DNA from: Terriglobia bacterium
GTDB lineage: Bacteria; Acidobacteriota; Terriglobia; UBA7540
Assembly: GCA_022866195.1 (NCBI GenBank)
Contig: JALHUF010000655.1
Coordinates: 1-21,983 of the forward strand
Direction of reading: 5' to 3'
DNA: 21,983 bases
The notes under the pieces are model-generated. The model worked only from the letters and a program-made list of their open reading frames with translations, was not told the origin of the DNA and ran no database searches. Position numbers and translations under genes: made by a program. Each line of letters starts with the position of its first letter. The first letter of the stretch is position 1. Positions 1 through 5,796 of this stretch are shown here, piece after piece.

Positions 1-1
1 G

Positions 2-337
2 GACCGAGAGTATCTCAGCAAAGCGGCATATACTGTCCTCATCCAAAAGCCAGGGGGGGAAACCGTGCGCCCGCTCGGTGGACCGTGTCTAAACTACATT
101 GCCGTCCAAACCGAGCAAGGGCAAGCAGGTCGGCCTTTGACCTTGGCCCTACTCGCGGTCTATCGGAATCACGACTTCCTGGAGCGCGCCTATGGCAACT
201 ACTGGGGGCTGTGCAACCTCCTCATGTTTCTGGCCAAGGAGGTGGGCGGGTTGCCCGGTCCCTTGACGTGTGTATCGTCACACGCCTACGTTGCCGGCAA
301 GAAGAGGGAGCTCAAGCAACTGGTGGAGGGGTTCTGA
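2..337 (+). CDS. Thymidylate-synthase-fold protein, C-terminal part (5' end outside window)
   Basis: The reading frame is open from base 2, so the gene begins before the window and only about 111 C-terminal residues are seen. The sequence follows the thymidylate synthase (ThyA) pattern. It has a Pro-Cys (GPCLNYIAVQ) where ThyA has its catalytic PCH, then an Arg-containing YRNHD like ThyA's YQRS.D. AYGNYWGL supplies the conserved Asn, and SSHAYV matches the GDAHIY segment that binds the nucleotide sugar. The family methylates or hydroxymethylates dUMP-type pyrimidine nucleotides using a folate cofactor. The His after the catalytic Cys is replaced by Leu, so the substrate may differ from dUMP. 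The stop overlaps the start of the next gene (ATGA), which implies translational coupling with the radical SAM gene. The fold assignment is fairly secure; the exact reaction is unknown. Confidence 0.7.
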   Translation, partial: DREYLSKAAYTVLIQKPGGETVRPLGGPCLNYIAVQTEQGQAGRPLTLALLAVYRNHDFLERAYGNYWGLCNLLMFLAKEVGGLPGPLTCVSSHAYVAGKKRELKQLVEGF

Positions 338-1392
338 TGAAACGCCACTGTCGCCCCTTCAACCTGAGGGAGTTCAAAATAGAGGTCACCTACCGTTGTG
401 ACCTGAACTGCATCCACTGTTCCAGCGACGCGCGACCCTCGAACATGCTGGAAATGACACGTGACGATTGTCTTCGCGTCCTTGCAGACGCGGCGAAGAT
501 GGGAACTCAGGACGTCGCTTTTTCCGGCGGCGAGCCACTCCTGTGGCCCCATATCTGTGACGCGGTGGAAACTGCAGCCAAACATCATCTGAAGGTTACA
601 GTATACACATCCGGGAACGCAGAGGGTTTCAAGCAGGCAGCTTCGCGCCTCCACACCGTTGGTGCTACTCGGATGATCTTCAGCGTCTTTGGCGGAACCG
701 CCACAACCCATGAACGAATCACGCGGAAGGCAGGAAGTTTCGAGCGAACCAAGGCGGCGATGGGCGATGCATTGTCCCTTGGGCTGGCGACGGAACTCCA
801 CTTTGTTCCGATGGTAGCTAACTACCGAGAACTAAACGAGGTTGCGCATCTTGCTCGTCAACTCGGTGCCTCGCGTGTAAGTGTGTTGCGCCTTGTCGCC
901 CAAGGGCGCGCAGCGCTGCTTAGGGATCGCGTCCTGAACCGCGTCCAGAACCTCGAACTCCGACGTCAGGTCCAGACTCTCAGGAAAGAGCATGGGGAGG
1001 ATTTCATCAGGACCGGCTCGCCCTACAACTTCCTCATGCTAAATGACACACCTGCATGCTGGGCGGCCATAGACCGGTTGATCATCGGTCCGGATCTTCG
1101 TCTTTACCCGTGTGACGCCTTCAAGAGAATCGGCGCGTCGGAACTGGTGAAAACGGAGGATTGGTCTTGTCTTGCGGGCACGAGCCTGCTCGAGTGTTGG
1201 CAGAACTCTCCCTATTTGGAGGCCGTGCGAACATACCTCACCACGGACTTCGAGGCCCCCTGCGACTCGTGCAGGTTTCTGGAGAAGTGCTTGTCTGGTT
1301 GCTTGGCGCAGAAAGTTATCGCCTACAACTCGCTCGACAAGAATCCCGATCCAGATTGCCTCGGCCCCAACTTCAAAGGAGATTCGGCATGA
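337..1392 (+). CDS. Radical SAM/SPASM domain enzyme
   Basis: This 351-residue protein is a radical S-adenosylmethionine enzyme. The N-terminal cluster motif CX3CX2C is at C21, C25 and C28 (RCDLNCIHC), and the SAM-binding GGEP follows at residues 64-67. The C-terminal third has the SPASM cysteine pattern for two auxiliary [4Fe-4S] clusters: C241, C259, then C309-X2-C312-X5-C318-X3-C322, and C341. SPASM enzymes often modify peptides or act as dehydrogenases, but their substrates vary widely. I chose the ATG at 337 because it overlaps the upstream TGA and has a GGAGGGG tract just before it. An open frame extends back to 85 but lies inside the thymidylate-synthase-like gene and adds no recognisable domain. 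The stop overlaps the next start in the same ATGA fashion. The family is clear; the substrate is not. Confidence 0.88.
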   Translation: MKRHCRPFNLREFKIEVTYRCDLNCIHCSSDARPSNMLEMTRDDCLRVLADAAKMGTQDVAFSGGEPLLWPHICDAVETAAKHHLKVTVYTSGNAEGFKQAASRLHTVGATRMIFSVFGGTATTHERITRKAGSFERTKAAMGDALSLGLATELHFVPMVANYRELNEVAHLARQLGASRVSVLRLVAQGRAALLRDRVLNRVQNLELRRQVQTLRKEHGEDFIRTGSPYNFLMLNDTPACWAAIDRLIIGPDLRLYPCDAFKRIGASELVKTEDWSCLAGTSLLECWQNSPYLEAVRTYLTTDFEAPCDSCRFLEKCLSGCLAQKVIAYNSLDKNPDPDCLGPNFKGDSA

Positions 1393-2540
1393 TCTGCTCA
1401 TACCAGACCTTCGGCAAAACGGCCCGTCTCAATGACCTCGCTGCGTCGGTGCAGCATTGCGACCTCTGCCCGAGGCTCTGCAATCGCAGGAAAGTGCTCT
1501 CCTCCGCAAACGGCAATGTGGACTCGAAAGTTCTCTTTGTGGCGGAAGCTCCCGGACGGCTTGGTGCTGACAGGACTGGTATTCCTCTCTACGGGGATCG
1601 CACCGGAGACAACTTTGATGCCCTCCTTGGGAACATCGGATGGCGGCGCGATGATGTCTTTATCACCAACGCCGTGTTGTGCAATCCGAAACAGGAAAAC
1701 GGCAACAACGCGACGCCGACACCCGAGGAGATAGCAAACTGCTCGGCGTACCTCGAAATGGTCATCGGTTTGGTCAGCCCAGACGTCATCGTCACCTTGG
1801 GCGCGGCAGCGTTGAACGCTCTGGATGTGCTTTCACCGCACGGGATTGAACTGCGCGATAGCGTTGCGCAGTTGGTGCCCTGGCGCAAGACTAGGTTATT
1901 CCCCCTCTACCATCCTGGTCCGCGCGCTATCATACATAGGTCGTTGGCCAAGCAGCGGTCAGACTTCATGCGGCTGTCAAAGGTTGTGCGTCCGGTCAAA
2001 GGACTGGTTGAACGGAAGACTGCTCGAGCTGATGCACCGAGTCTGTTCCCCCCAGGCGCGTCAACGATGCAACAGGTGGCGCGGGTTCTGCTGGAACTGG
2101 GGGGACGCATGACTTACTTCAAGATGACCAAGCTAATGTACCTCGTAGACCTTTTCTCACTGAAAAAACTCGGCCATATGATTGCTAGCAATATCTACCT
2201 GCGGCAGGTGGACGGCCCGTGGCCGCCCAACCTCGATAAGGCACTTGAGGTAATGCAGGGGTATGAGGTCCGCCGCTTCTTTGCACGCCGGATTCCGATG
2301 GTCGCTCCTGGTCCGGCGCCTCGATCTGAGGTTCTGCTTGATGACGACATCCTCGAAATTGTCTCCGAAGTCTTCCGAACCTACGGGGCCATGAGCAATG
2401 CCGGGATCAAGACTGCCGTTTATCGCACGGCTCCCATGCGGTTTATCCTGGAGGAGGAACGCAAGGGCAAGAAGATGGCGAATAAGCCTGTGCTGTATAA
2501 GGATAAGACGGCGCAGGAACTCGCCGAGAGTAACCGATGA
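1389..2540 (+). CDS. Family-4-type uracil-DNA glycosylase fused to a Panacea (DUF4065) domain
   Basis: This 383-residue protein has two parts. Residues about 20-200 resemble iron-sulfur family 4 uracil-DNA glycosylases: the CDLC at 24-27, C98 and C118 could bind a 4Fe-4S cluster. EAPG at 53-56 is the active-site motif, and HPGP at 175-178 corresponds to the HPS.. motif. Such enzymes excise uracil or related bases from DNA. After a linker, residues about 227-345 (MTYFKMTKLMYLVDL, then GHMIASNIYL and GPWPPNLDKAL) resemble the Panacea/SocA-like DUF4065 domain, known from antitoxins that neutralise many unrelated toxins and from phage-associated proteins. The ATG at 1389 overlaps the radical SAM stop; a longer frame back to 1161 is antisense-free but lies wholly within that gene. 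The fusion is unusual and suggests the glycosylase is controlled by, or delivered with, the Panacea module. The domain calls are from motif recognition only. Confidence 0.8.
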   Translation: MICSYQTFGKTARLNDLAASVQHCDLCPRLCNRRKVLSSANGNVDSKVLFVAEAPGRLGADRTGIPLYGDRTGDNFDALLGNIGWRRDDVFITNAVLCNPKQENGNNATPTPEEIANCSAYLEMVIGLVSPDVIVTLGAAALNALDVLSPHGIELRDSVAQLVPWRKTRLFPLYHPGPRAIIHRSLAKQRSDFMRLSKVVRPVKGLVERKTARADAPSLFPPGASTMQQVARVLLELGGRMTYFKMTKLMYLVDLFSLKKLGHMIASNIYLRQVDGPWPPNLDKALEVMQGYEVRRFFARRIPMVAPGPAPRSEVLLDDDILEIVSEVFRTYGAMSNAGIKTAVYRTAPMRFILEEERKGKKMANKPVLYKDKTAQELAESNR

Positions 2541-2596
2541 CGGAACTTCAAATGGGGGCGTTCGCGCAACTGCGCGGTTGGCTGCGCGATCTGTAA
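2537..2596 (+). CDS. Possible 19-codon ORF coupled to the glycosylase gene
   Basis: An ATG overlaps the glycosylase stop as ATGA, the same junction used by the two genes upstream. It opens a 19-residue frame (MTELQMGAFAQLRGWLRDL) ending at TAA. Read-through of that stop would continue in frame for about 40 more codons, so this could be the decayed start of a longer gene or a genuine short peptide. The peptide is amphipathic, but I do not recognise it. The only support is the conserved junction style. Confidence 0.25.
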   Translation: MTELQMGAFAQLRGWLRDL

Positions 2597-2702
2597 GATA
2601 GGTCGGAGGAGGTGGCGCGGATCTTTAGGTCGGCTAGTCTTCTTACGGCGGCCGGCAAGACAACGTTTTTCGCGTTCAGGAATTATCCGGAGGCAAGAGT
2701 CG

Positions 2703-3209
2703 ATGAGCACCGAGGGCCGTGAAGAAAGTTACTTGCGAAAACAAGCGTGGGATTACTTCCAAGTGCATGCTGCCCAGCGCCTAACGACCTTCAACTTTTA
2801 CGTTGTCATTTCGTCAGTTATCACAACGGGAGTATTTGCCACCTTTCAGAAGGATTACCAAATCTTTGGTGCCAGCGCGCTGTTGGGCTTTCTGCTCATC
2901 CTGTTCTCCTTCACCTTCTGGAAGCTTGACAAAAGGAACAAGGAGCTCATCAAGAACGCCGAAGCAGCACTGAAGTTTTTCGAAAACTCATCAAACTTTC
3001 AGGACGCGGGGGAAGAGCCACATTCGGTGAAGCTCTTCTTGCGAGAAGAACACGTAACAAACGCGAAAAGGGCCAATGAATCCTTTTTTGCCCTTAGGAG
3101 GCTTTTCACATACTCCGATTGTTTCAATATCGTTTTCTTGACGTTCGCGTTGGTTGGTCTTTCTGGGTTGGTTTTTGGCATCATCAAGATCTGGTCATCA
3201 CCATGGTAG
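2703..3209 (+). CDS. Small three-helix membrane protein of unknown function
   Basis: The protein is 168 residues long. A soluble start rich in charged and aromatic residues (WDYFQVHAAQRLTTFNFY) leads into two adjacent hydrophobic segments at about 28-50 and 54-74. A hydrophilic cytoplasmic-type stretch of about 65 residues follows, and a third membrane helix lies near residues 143-163. GGAGG at 2689-2693 is well spaced for the ATG at 2703. I do not recognise a named family. The topology, two helices then a soluble domain then one helix, is also seen in some small membrane proteins of defence islands, but that is only a resemblance. The gene is visibly richer in A and T than the cell-wall genes downstream, which suggests a different origin. 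It is separated from the glycosylase gene by 162 bases, so it may or may not share its transcript. Confidence 0.7.
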   Translation: MSTEGREESYLRKQAWDYFQVHAAQRLTTFNFYVVISSVITTGVFATFQKDYQIFGASALLGFLLILFSFTFWKLDKRNKELIKNAEAALKFFENSSNFQDAGEEPHSVKLFLREEHVTNAKRANESFFALRRLFTYSDCFNIVFLTFALVGLSGLVFGIIKIWSSPW

Positions 3210-3369
3210 GCGGCAGCAGGCGGTCGTCGTCAAGTAATGAAGGTGACTCAGGCCATAGAAATATTGCTGCCGGGGCGCCGGGAGATTGTGTCTTGAAGCG
3301 GCGTCTGCGGGTCTGCCCCACCCGCCTGTCCCAGCGTTGCCGGGCATGCCGGCGCTACGTGGCGAACCC
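3210..3369 (+). other. Non-coding spacer with two GC-rich hairpins
   Basis: No plausible gene is seen here. There is a 6-bp perfect stem GCGGGT/ACCCGC with a 7-base loop at 3307-3325, and a GCCGG/CCGGC stem near 3339-3352. Neither is followed by a T-tract, so I do not call a terminator. The rest of the gap up to mraZ holds 7-bp repeats and the mraZ promoter, listed separately. Confidence 0.4.
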
Positions 3370-3446
3370 GAAATCCAGAATCGAAAATCCAAAATCGCAA
3401 ATCCAAAATCGGAATTCGAAATTGGAAAATGGAAATCGGAAACTCG
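3370..3446 (+). repeat. Eleven degenerate 7-bp repeats, consensus AAAATCS
   Basis: Eleven consecutive heptamers can be read without a gap, such as AAAATCC, AAAATCG and CAAATCC, drifting to AAATTGG and AAATCGG. The 7-bp phase continues loosely through 3463-3497 (AATTGGC, AATCATC, AATCTGC, AATCTTC) into the C-rich array. Part of the array (3379-3411) is exactly repeated, inverted, just after mraZ. Fixed period with drifting sequence resembles the short tandemly repeated repetitive (STRR) heptamers known from cyanobacteria. Confidence 0.9.
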
Positions 3447-3494
3447 AAAGCAACAGATCCAAAATTGGCAATCATCAATCTGCAATCTTCAATT

Positions 3495-3555
3495 CCCCCA
3501 ACCCCCAACCCCCAACCCCCAACCCCCAACCTCCAACCCCCAACCCCCAACCCCC
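3495..3555 (+). repeat. (CCCCCAA)n heptamer array, eight full copies plus a part
   Basis: Units start at 3495, 3502, 3509, 3516, 3523, 3530, 3537 and 3544, and a partial CCCCC ends at 3555. Only the unit at 3530 differs (CCTCCAA). The complementary strand is GGGGGTT repeated, which has the runs needed for G-quadruplex formation. The array lies about 120 bp upstream of the mraZ promoter -35. Confidence 0.95.
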
Positions 3556-3655
3556 GTTCCCGGGCTGCCGTCGACTTTATGACCCCCACGGGTTGTGGTC
3601 TAGAGTGGAGAGACCCACAAAGGGCGGCATAGTCCTGCTGGGCTCCTAACCCCTT

Positions 3656-3704
3656 AAAAAAATTGAAAAAAACCCTTGACAAGCCCCAAACGGAGGCCTA
3701 TATT
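3656..3704 (+). promoter_or_regulatory. mraZ (dcw) promoter: UP element, -35 and -10
   Basis: TTGACA at 3676-3681 and TATATT at 3699-3704 are separated by exactly 17 bases, matching a strong sigma-70 promoter. Two A7 tracts at 3656-3662 and 3666-3672 lie just upstream, 10 bp apart, as expected for an UP element or an intrinsic bend. The predicted transcription start is near 3711, leaving a leader of about 90 bases before mraZ. Confidence 0.85.
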
Positions 3705-3706
3705 TC

Positions 3707-3750
3707 GTGGAGAAAAGTGGTAGAAAGTAGACGAAAGTAGTCGCAAGTGC
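3707..3750 (+). promoter_or_regulatory. Probable MraZ operator: five boxes at 10-bp spacing
   Basis: The boxes GTGG, GTGG, GTAG, GTAG and GTGC start at 3707, 3717, 3727, 3737 and 3747, each preceded mostly by A-rich bases (AAAAGTGG, GAAAGTAG). MraZ is known to bind direct repeats with about one helical turn between them upstream of its own gene, for example TGGGN boxes in E. coli and AAAGTG-type boxes in mycoplasmas. Here the array begins 2 bp after the -10 and covers the predicted start site, so bound MraZ should block initiation. Confidence 0.75.
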
Positions 3751-3801
3751 GATTCCCAAGAAGATTTTGGGTCGCGAGACGGGTTAAGACGAGTTCCAGA
3801 G

Positions 3802-4242
3802 ATGCTACGCGGTAACTACCCAGCGACGGTGGATGGCAAGGGCCGGTTGAAGATCCCGACGGCGTTCAAGACGCATGTGGAGGAGAACTTCGGCCCCGAG
3901 TTTTACCTGACCAGTCTCGATGGCCAATCGCTTCGTATCTATCCCTTTTCCGTGTGGCGAGAGATTGAGGAGAAGCTCGCGGCGCTGCCCTCCTTGAACA
4001 AAGCGAAGAAGAAATTCCTGGACCGCGCCAACTACTGGGGCCAGACCGGCCGCATGGATGCGCAAGGGAGAATTCTGATTCCCGCGTTGCTGCGCGAGTC
4101 CGCGGCGACGAAGGGCGAAGTGGCGGTGATTGGCTACCTGAACTATCTCGACGTCTGGAACATGGAACGTTTCCGCGAGCAGATGGAGAAGAACCCGTTC
4201 ACCGACGAGGACCAACAGACCCTGAGCGATTTAGGAATCTAG
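3802..4242 (+). CDS. mraZ: Transcriptional regulator MraZ
   Basis: MraZ is a DNA-binding regulator of the dcw operon, built from two SpoVT/AbrB-like half-domains and assembling into rings. The protein is 146 residues, normal for the family. Both halves show the signature DXXXR: DGKGR at residues 11-15 and DAQGR at 86-90. Each is followed by a short strand with the conserved Ile-Pro (LKIP, ILIP). The start MLRGNYPATVD is typical. The ribosome-binding site is weak (CAGAG). It is the first gene after a strong promoter with a phased box array, so autoregulation is very likely. A 69-bp repeat-rich gap separates it from rsmH. Confidence 0.97.
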   Translation: MLRGNYPATVDGKGRLKIPTAFKTHVEENFGPEFYLTSLDGQSLRIYPFSVWREIEEKLAALPSLNKAKKKFLDRANYWGQTGRMDAQGRILIPALLRESAATKGEVAVIGYLNYLDVWNMERFREQMEKNPFTDEDQQTLSDLGI

Positions 4243-4277
4243 CGATTTTGGATTTGCGATTTTGGATTTTCGATTTG
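4243..4277 (+). repeat. Five 7-bp repeats after mraZ (CGATTTT/GGATTTG type)
   Basis: The heptamers CGATTTT, GGATTTG, CGATTTT, GGATTTT and CGATTTG follow one another directly after the mraZ stop, and degenerate units continue to about 4305. Bases 4243-4275 are the exact reverse complement of 3379-3411 upstream of mraZ. Confidence 0.9.
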
Positions 4278-4311
4278 GGTTCAGCAATTTCAGGTTTGGG
4301 AATGGGAAACG

Positions 4312-5268
4312 GTGGCCGATGACGAAGCAGGCAAGAATCACGAACCCCGAATCCCGAATCCTGAGCCCCGAGCAGTGCATCGCCCGGTACTCCTCAAGGA
4401 AGCGTTGGAGTTTTTGAATGTTCGGCCTGACGGCATCTACATCGACGCGACGCTGGGAGGCGGGGGACACGCCGAAGCGATTCTCAAAGTCTTGCAGCCC
4501 GGGCAGGGAAAGCTCCTGGGCATCGACTGCGACCCGGCCGCGCTGGCGGTGGCGCGCGAGCGCCTACAGGGTTTCGGAGAGAAGCTGATTGTGCTGGAAG
4601 GGAATTTTGCCGAGATCGATACGCTGCACGCCACGAGCGGGCTCGGGCCCGCCGACGGCCTGCTGGCCGATCTCGGCCTGAGCTCGCTGCAACTGGAAGA
4701 TGCCTCGCGCGGGTTCAGTTTCAGTTTGCCAGGCCCGCTCGATATGCGCATGGCTCCCGCGGCAACAACAACTGCTGAAGCGATTGTGAATCAAGCTCCT
4801 GAGCGGGACCTGGCTAATCTTATTTACCAGTTAGGAGAAGAGCGCCACTCGCGCCGCATAGCGCGAGCTATTGTGAAGGCCCGCCCGATTCGAAAAACCA
4901 CCGAACTGGCGCAGGTGGTGACGCGATCCATCCCCTCCCGGGCGGGCCTCCACCAAATTCATCCGGCAACGCGTACCTTCCTGGCGTTGCGTCTGGCTGT
5001 GAACCGCGAGCTTGAGAACCTGGAAGGGTTTCTGGCGAAGGCGCTGGCCGTGCTTGCTCCGGGAGGACGGCTGGTGGTGGTGAGCTTTCATTCGCTGGAA
5101 GACCGGCTGGTGAAACACGCCTTCCAGGCCTGGCAGCGGGAAGACCAGGTTCGGATCCTGACGCGCAAGGTCGTTCGCCCCGGCGAAGAGGAAAGGCGCG
5201 CGAATCCACGGTCGCGCAGCGCCAAGTTGCGCGCGGCTGAAAAGCAGGGGTTAGGGATTGGGGATTAG
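4312..5268 (+). CDS. rsmH: 16S rRNA (cytosine(1402)-N(4))-methyltransferase RsmH
   Basis: RsmH (MraW) N4-methylates C1402 of 16S rRNA in the ribosomal P site using S-adenosylmethionine. Read from GTG 4312 the protein is 318 residues. Visible motifs are the SAM-binding DATLGGGGH (about 45-53), GIDCDP (about 70), DLGLSSLQL with SRGFSF, LDMRM, and FHSLEDR at 259-265. The start is uncertain. Residues 9-22 of the long form are encoded by 7-bp repeats (4336-4377), and GTG 4375 gives the normal family N-terminus (VHRPVLLKEAL), so the true protein may be 297 residues. The C-terminal QGLGIGD is also repeat-encoded, with the stop inside the next array. It sits in its standard place between mraZ and ftsL. 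Confidence 0.95.
   Translation: MADDEAGKNHEPRIPNPEPRAVHRPVLLKEALEFLNVRPDGIYIDATLGGGGHAEAILKVLQPGQGKLLGIDCDPAALAVARERLQGFGEKLIVLEGNFAEIDTLHATSGLGPADGLLADLGLSSLQLEDASRGFSFSLPGPLDMRMAPAATTTAEAIVNQAPERDLANLIYQLGEERHSRRIARAIVKARPIRKTTELAQVVTRSIPSRAGLHQIHPATRTFLALRLAVNRELENLEGFLAKALAVLAPGGRLVVVSFHSLEDRLVKHAFQAWQREDQVRILTRKVVRPGEEERRANPRSRSAKLRAAEKQGLGIGD
4336..4377 (+). repeat. Six 7-bp repeats at the start of rsmH (AATCCCG type)
   Basis: The units AATCACG, AACCCCG, AATCCCG, AATCCTG, AGCCCCG and AGCAGTG run without a gap. The last one contains the in-frame GTG at 4375 that may be the real rsmH start. The array is roughly in the opposite orientation to the array at 4243, so the two could pair in RNA. 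Confidence 0.85.
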
Positions 5269-5302
5269 GGGTTAGGGAGAAGCCAGAACCCAGCCCCCAA
5301 AG
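5247..5302 (+). repeat. 7-bp repeats across the rsmH-ftsL junction
   Basis: GGGGTTA, GGGATTG, GGGATTA, GGGGTTA and GGGAGAA are followed in the same phase by GCCAGAA, CCCAGCC and CCCAAAG. The G-rich half contains the rsmH stop codon (5266-5268). The C-rich half ends 2 bp before the ftsL ATG and leaves no normal ribosome-binding site. The two halves are roughly complementary and could form a hairpin. Confidence 0.85.
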
Positions 5303-5304
5303 AT

Positions 5305-5796
5305 ATGGCCACAGTTGCCGTAGCACTCCCGAGAACGAGACGGCGTCCGCGCACCCAGCCGACCGGGGGGCGGGCGGGCTTCACGGACATCTATTTCGTC
5401 AAGCGCATCGACAACTCTCGTTTGCACCGCGAAGTTGACCGGGAGAAACGCCGTGAATGTTTCTGTCTGCTGGGACTGGGCGTTCTGGTTTTTCTTTTTG
5501 GCCTGCATGTCTCCTGGCAGAGTTTCCAGTGCGTGCGGGACGGTTATCAGATTGAAGCGGTCAAGGCCCAGCGCGCGGATTTGGAAGAGTGGAATCACCA
5601 GCTCCGTCTGGAGCAGGCCTCGCTGGCTGACCCGCAACGCATCGACAACCTGGCGCGGCGGGAACTGGGCCTCGCCTCGCCTGCCCCGCAGCAGGTGATT
5701 CGCGTGGGCGATGCCGCGGACGACACCGGCGAGGTGGGCAGTCCGGAGTTAGCGCGCAACCTGCCCGCCCTGGGAGAAATTCCTCGCGAGCCTTAA
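5305..5796 (+). CDS. ftsL: Cell division protein FtsL
   Basis: FtsL is a small single-pass membrane protein of the FtsQLB divisome subcomplex, which activates FtsWI septal synthesis. The protein has 163 residues. A basic, disordered cytoplasmic start contains TDIYFVKRIDNSRL, and one membrane helix lies at about 53-72. A periplasmic heptad-like helix follows at about 75-125 (EAVKAQRADLEEWNHQLRLE), then DPQRIDNLARRELGL, a motif shared by FtsL and FtsB-type proteins just after the coiled coil. The acidic tail is variable. The ftsI start directly follows the TAA, so the two are cotranslated. The assignment rests on topology and on position between rsmH and ftsI, as FtsL proteins are poorly conserved. 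Confidence 0.85.
   Translation: MATVAVALPRTRRRPRTQPTGGRAGFTDIYFVKRIDNSRLHREVDREKRRECFCLLGLGVLVFLFGLHVSWQSFQCVRDGYQIEAVKAQRADLEEWNHQLRLEQASLADPQRIDNLARRELGLASPAPQQVIRVGDAADDTGEVGSPELARNLPALGEIPREP

Noticed and set aside
3370..3555. CRISPR array
   Set aside because: The repeats are 7 bp, contiguous and degenerate, with no spacers, and no cas genes are present.
3593..3620. Stem-loop TTGTGGTCT / AGACCCACAA upstream of the mraZ promoter, considered as a terminator
   Set aside because: The stem has a bulge, and the tract after it is A-rich on the + strand rather than T-rich, so it is not an intrinsic terminator in the + direction.
3119..3682. Overlapping open frames in the repeat region before mraZ, both strands
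   Set aside because: The proteins are only translations of the 7-bp arrays (for example NPQPPTPNPQPP). The period of 7 leaves several frames open by chance, and no start signal is convincing.
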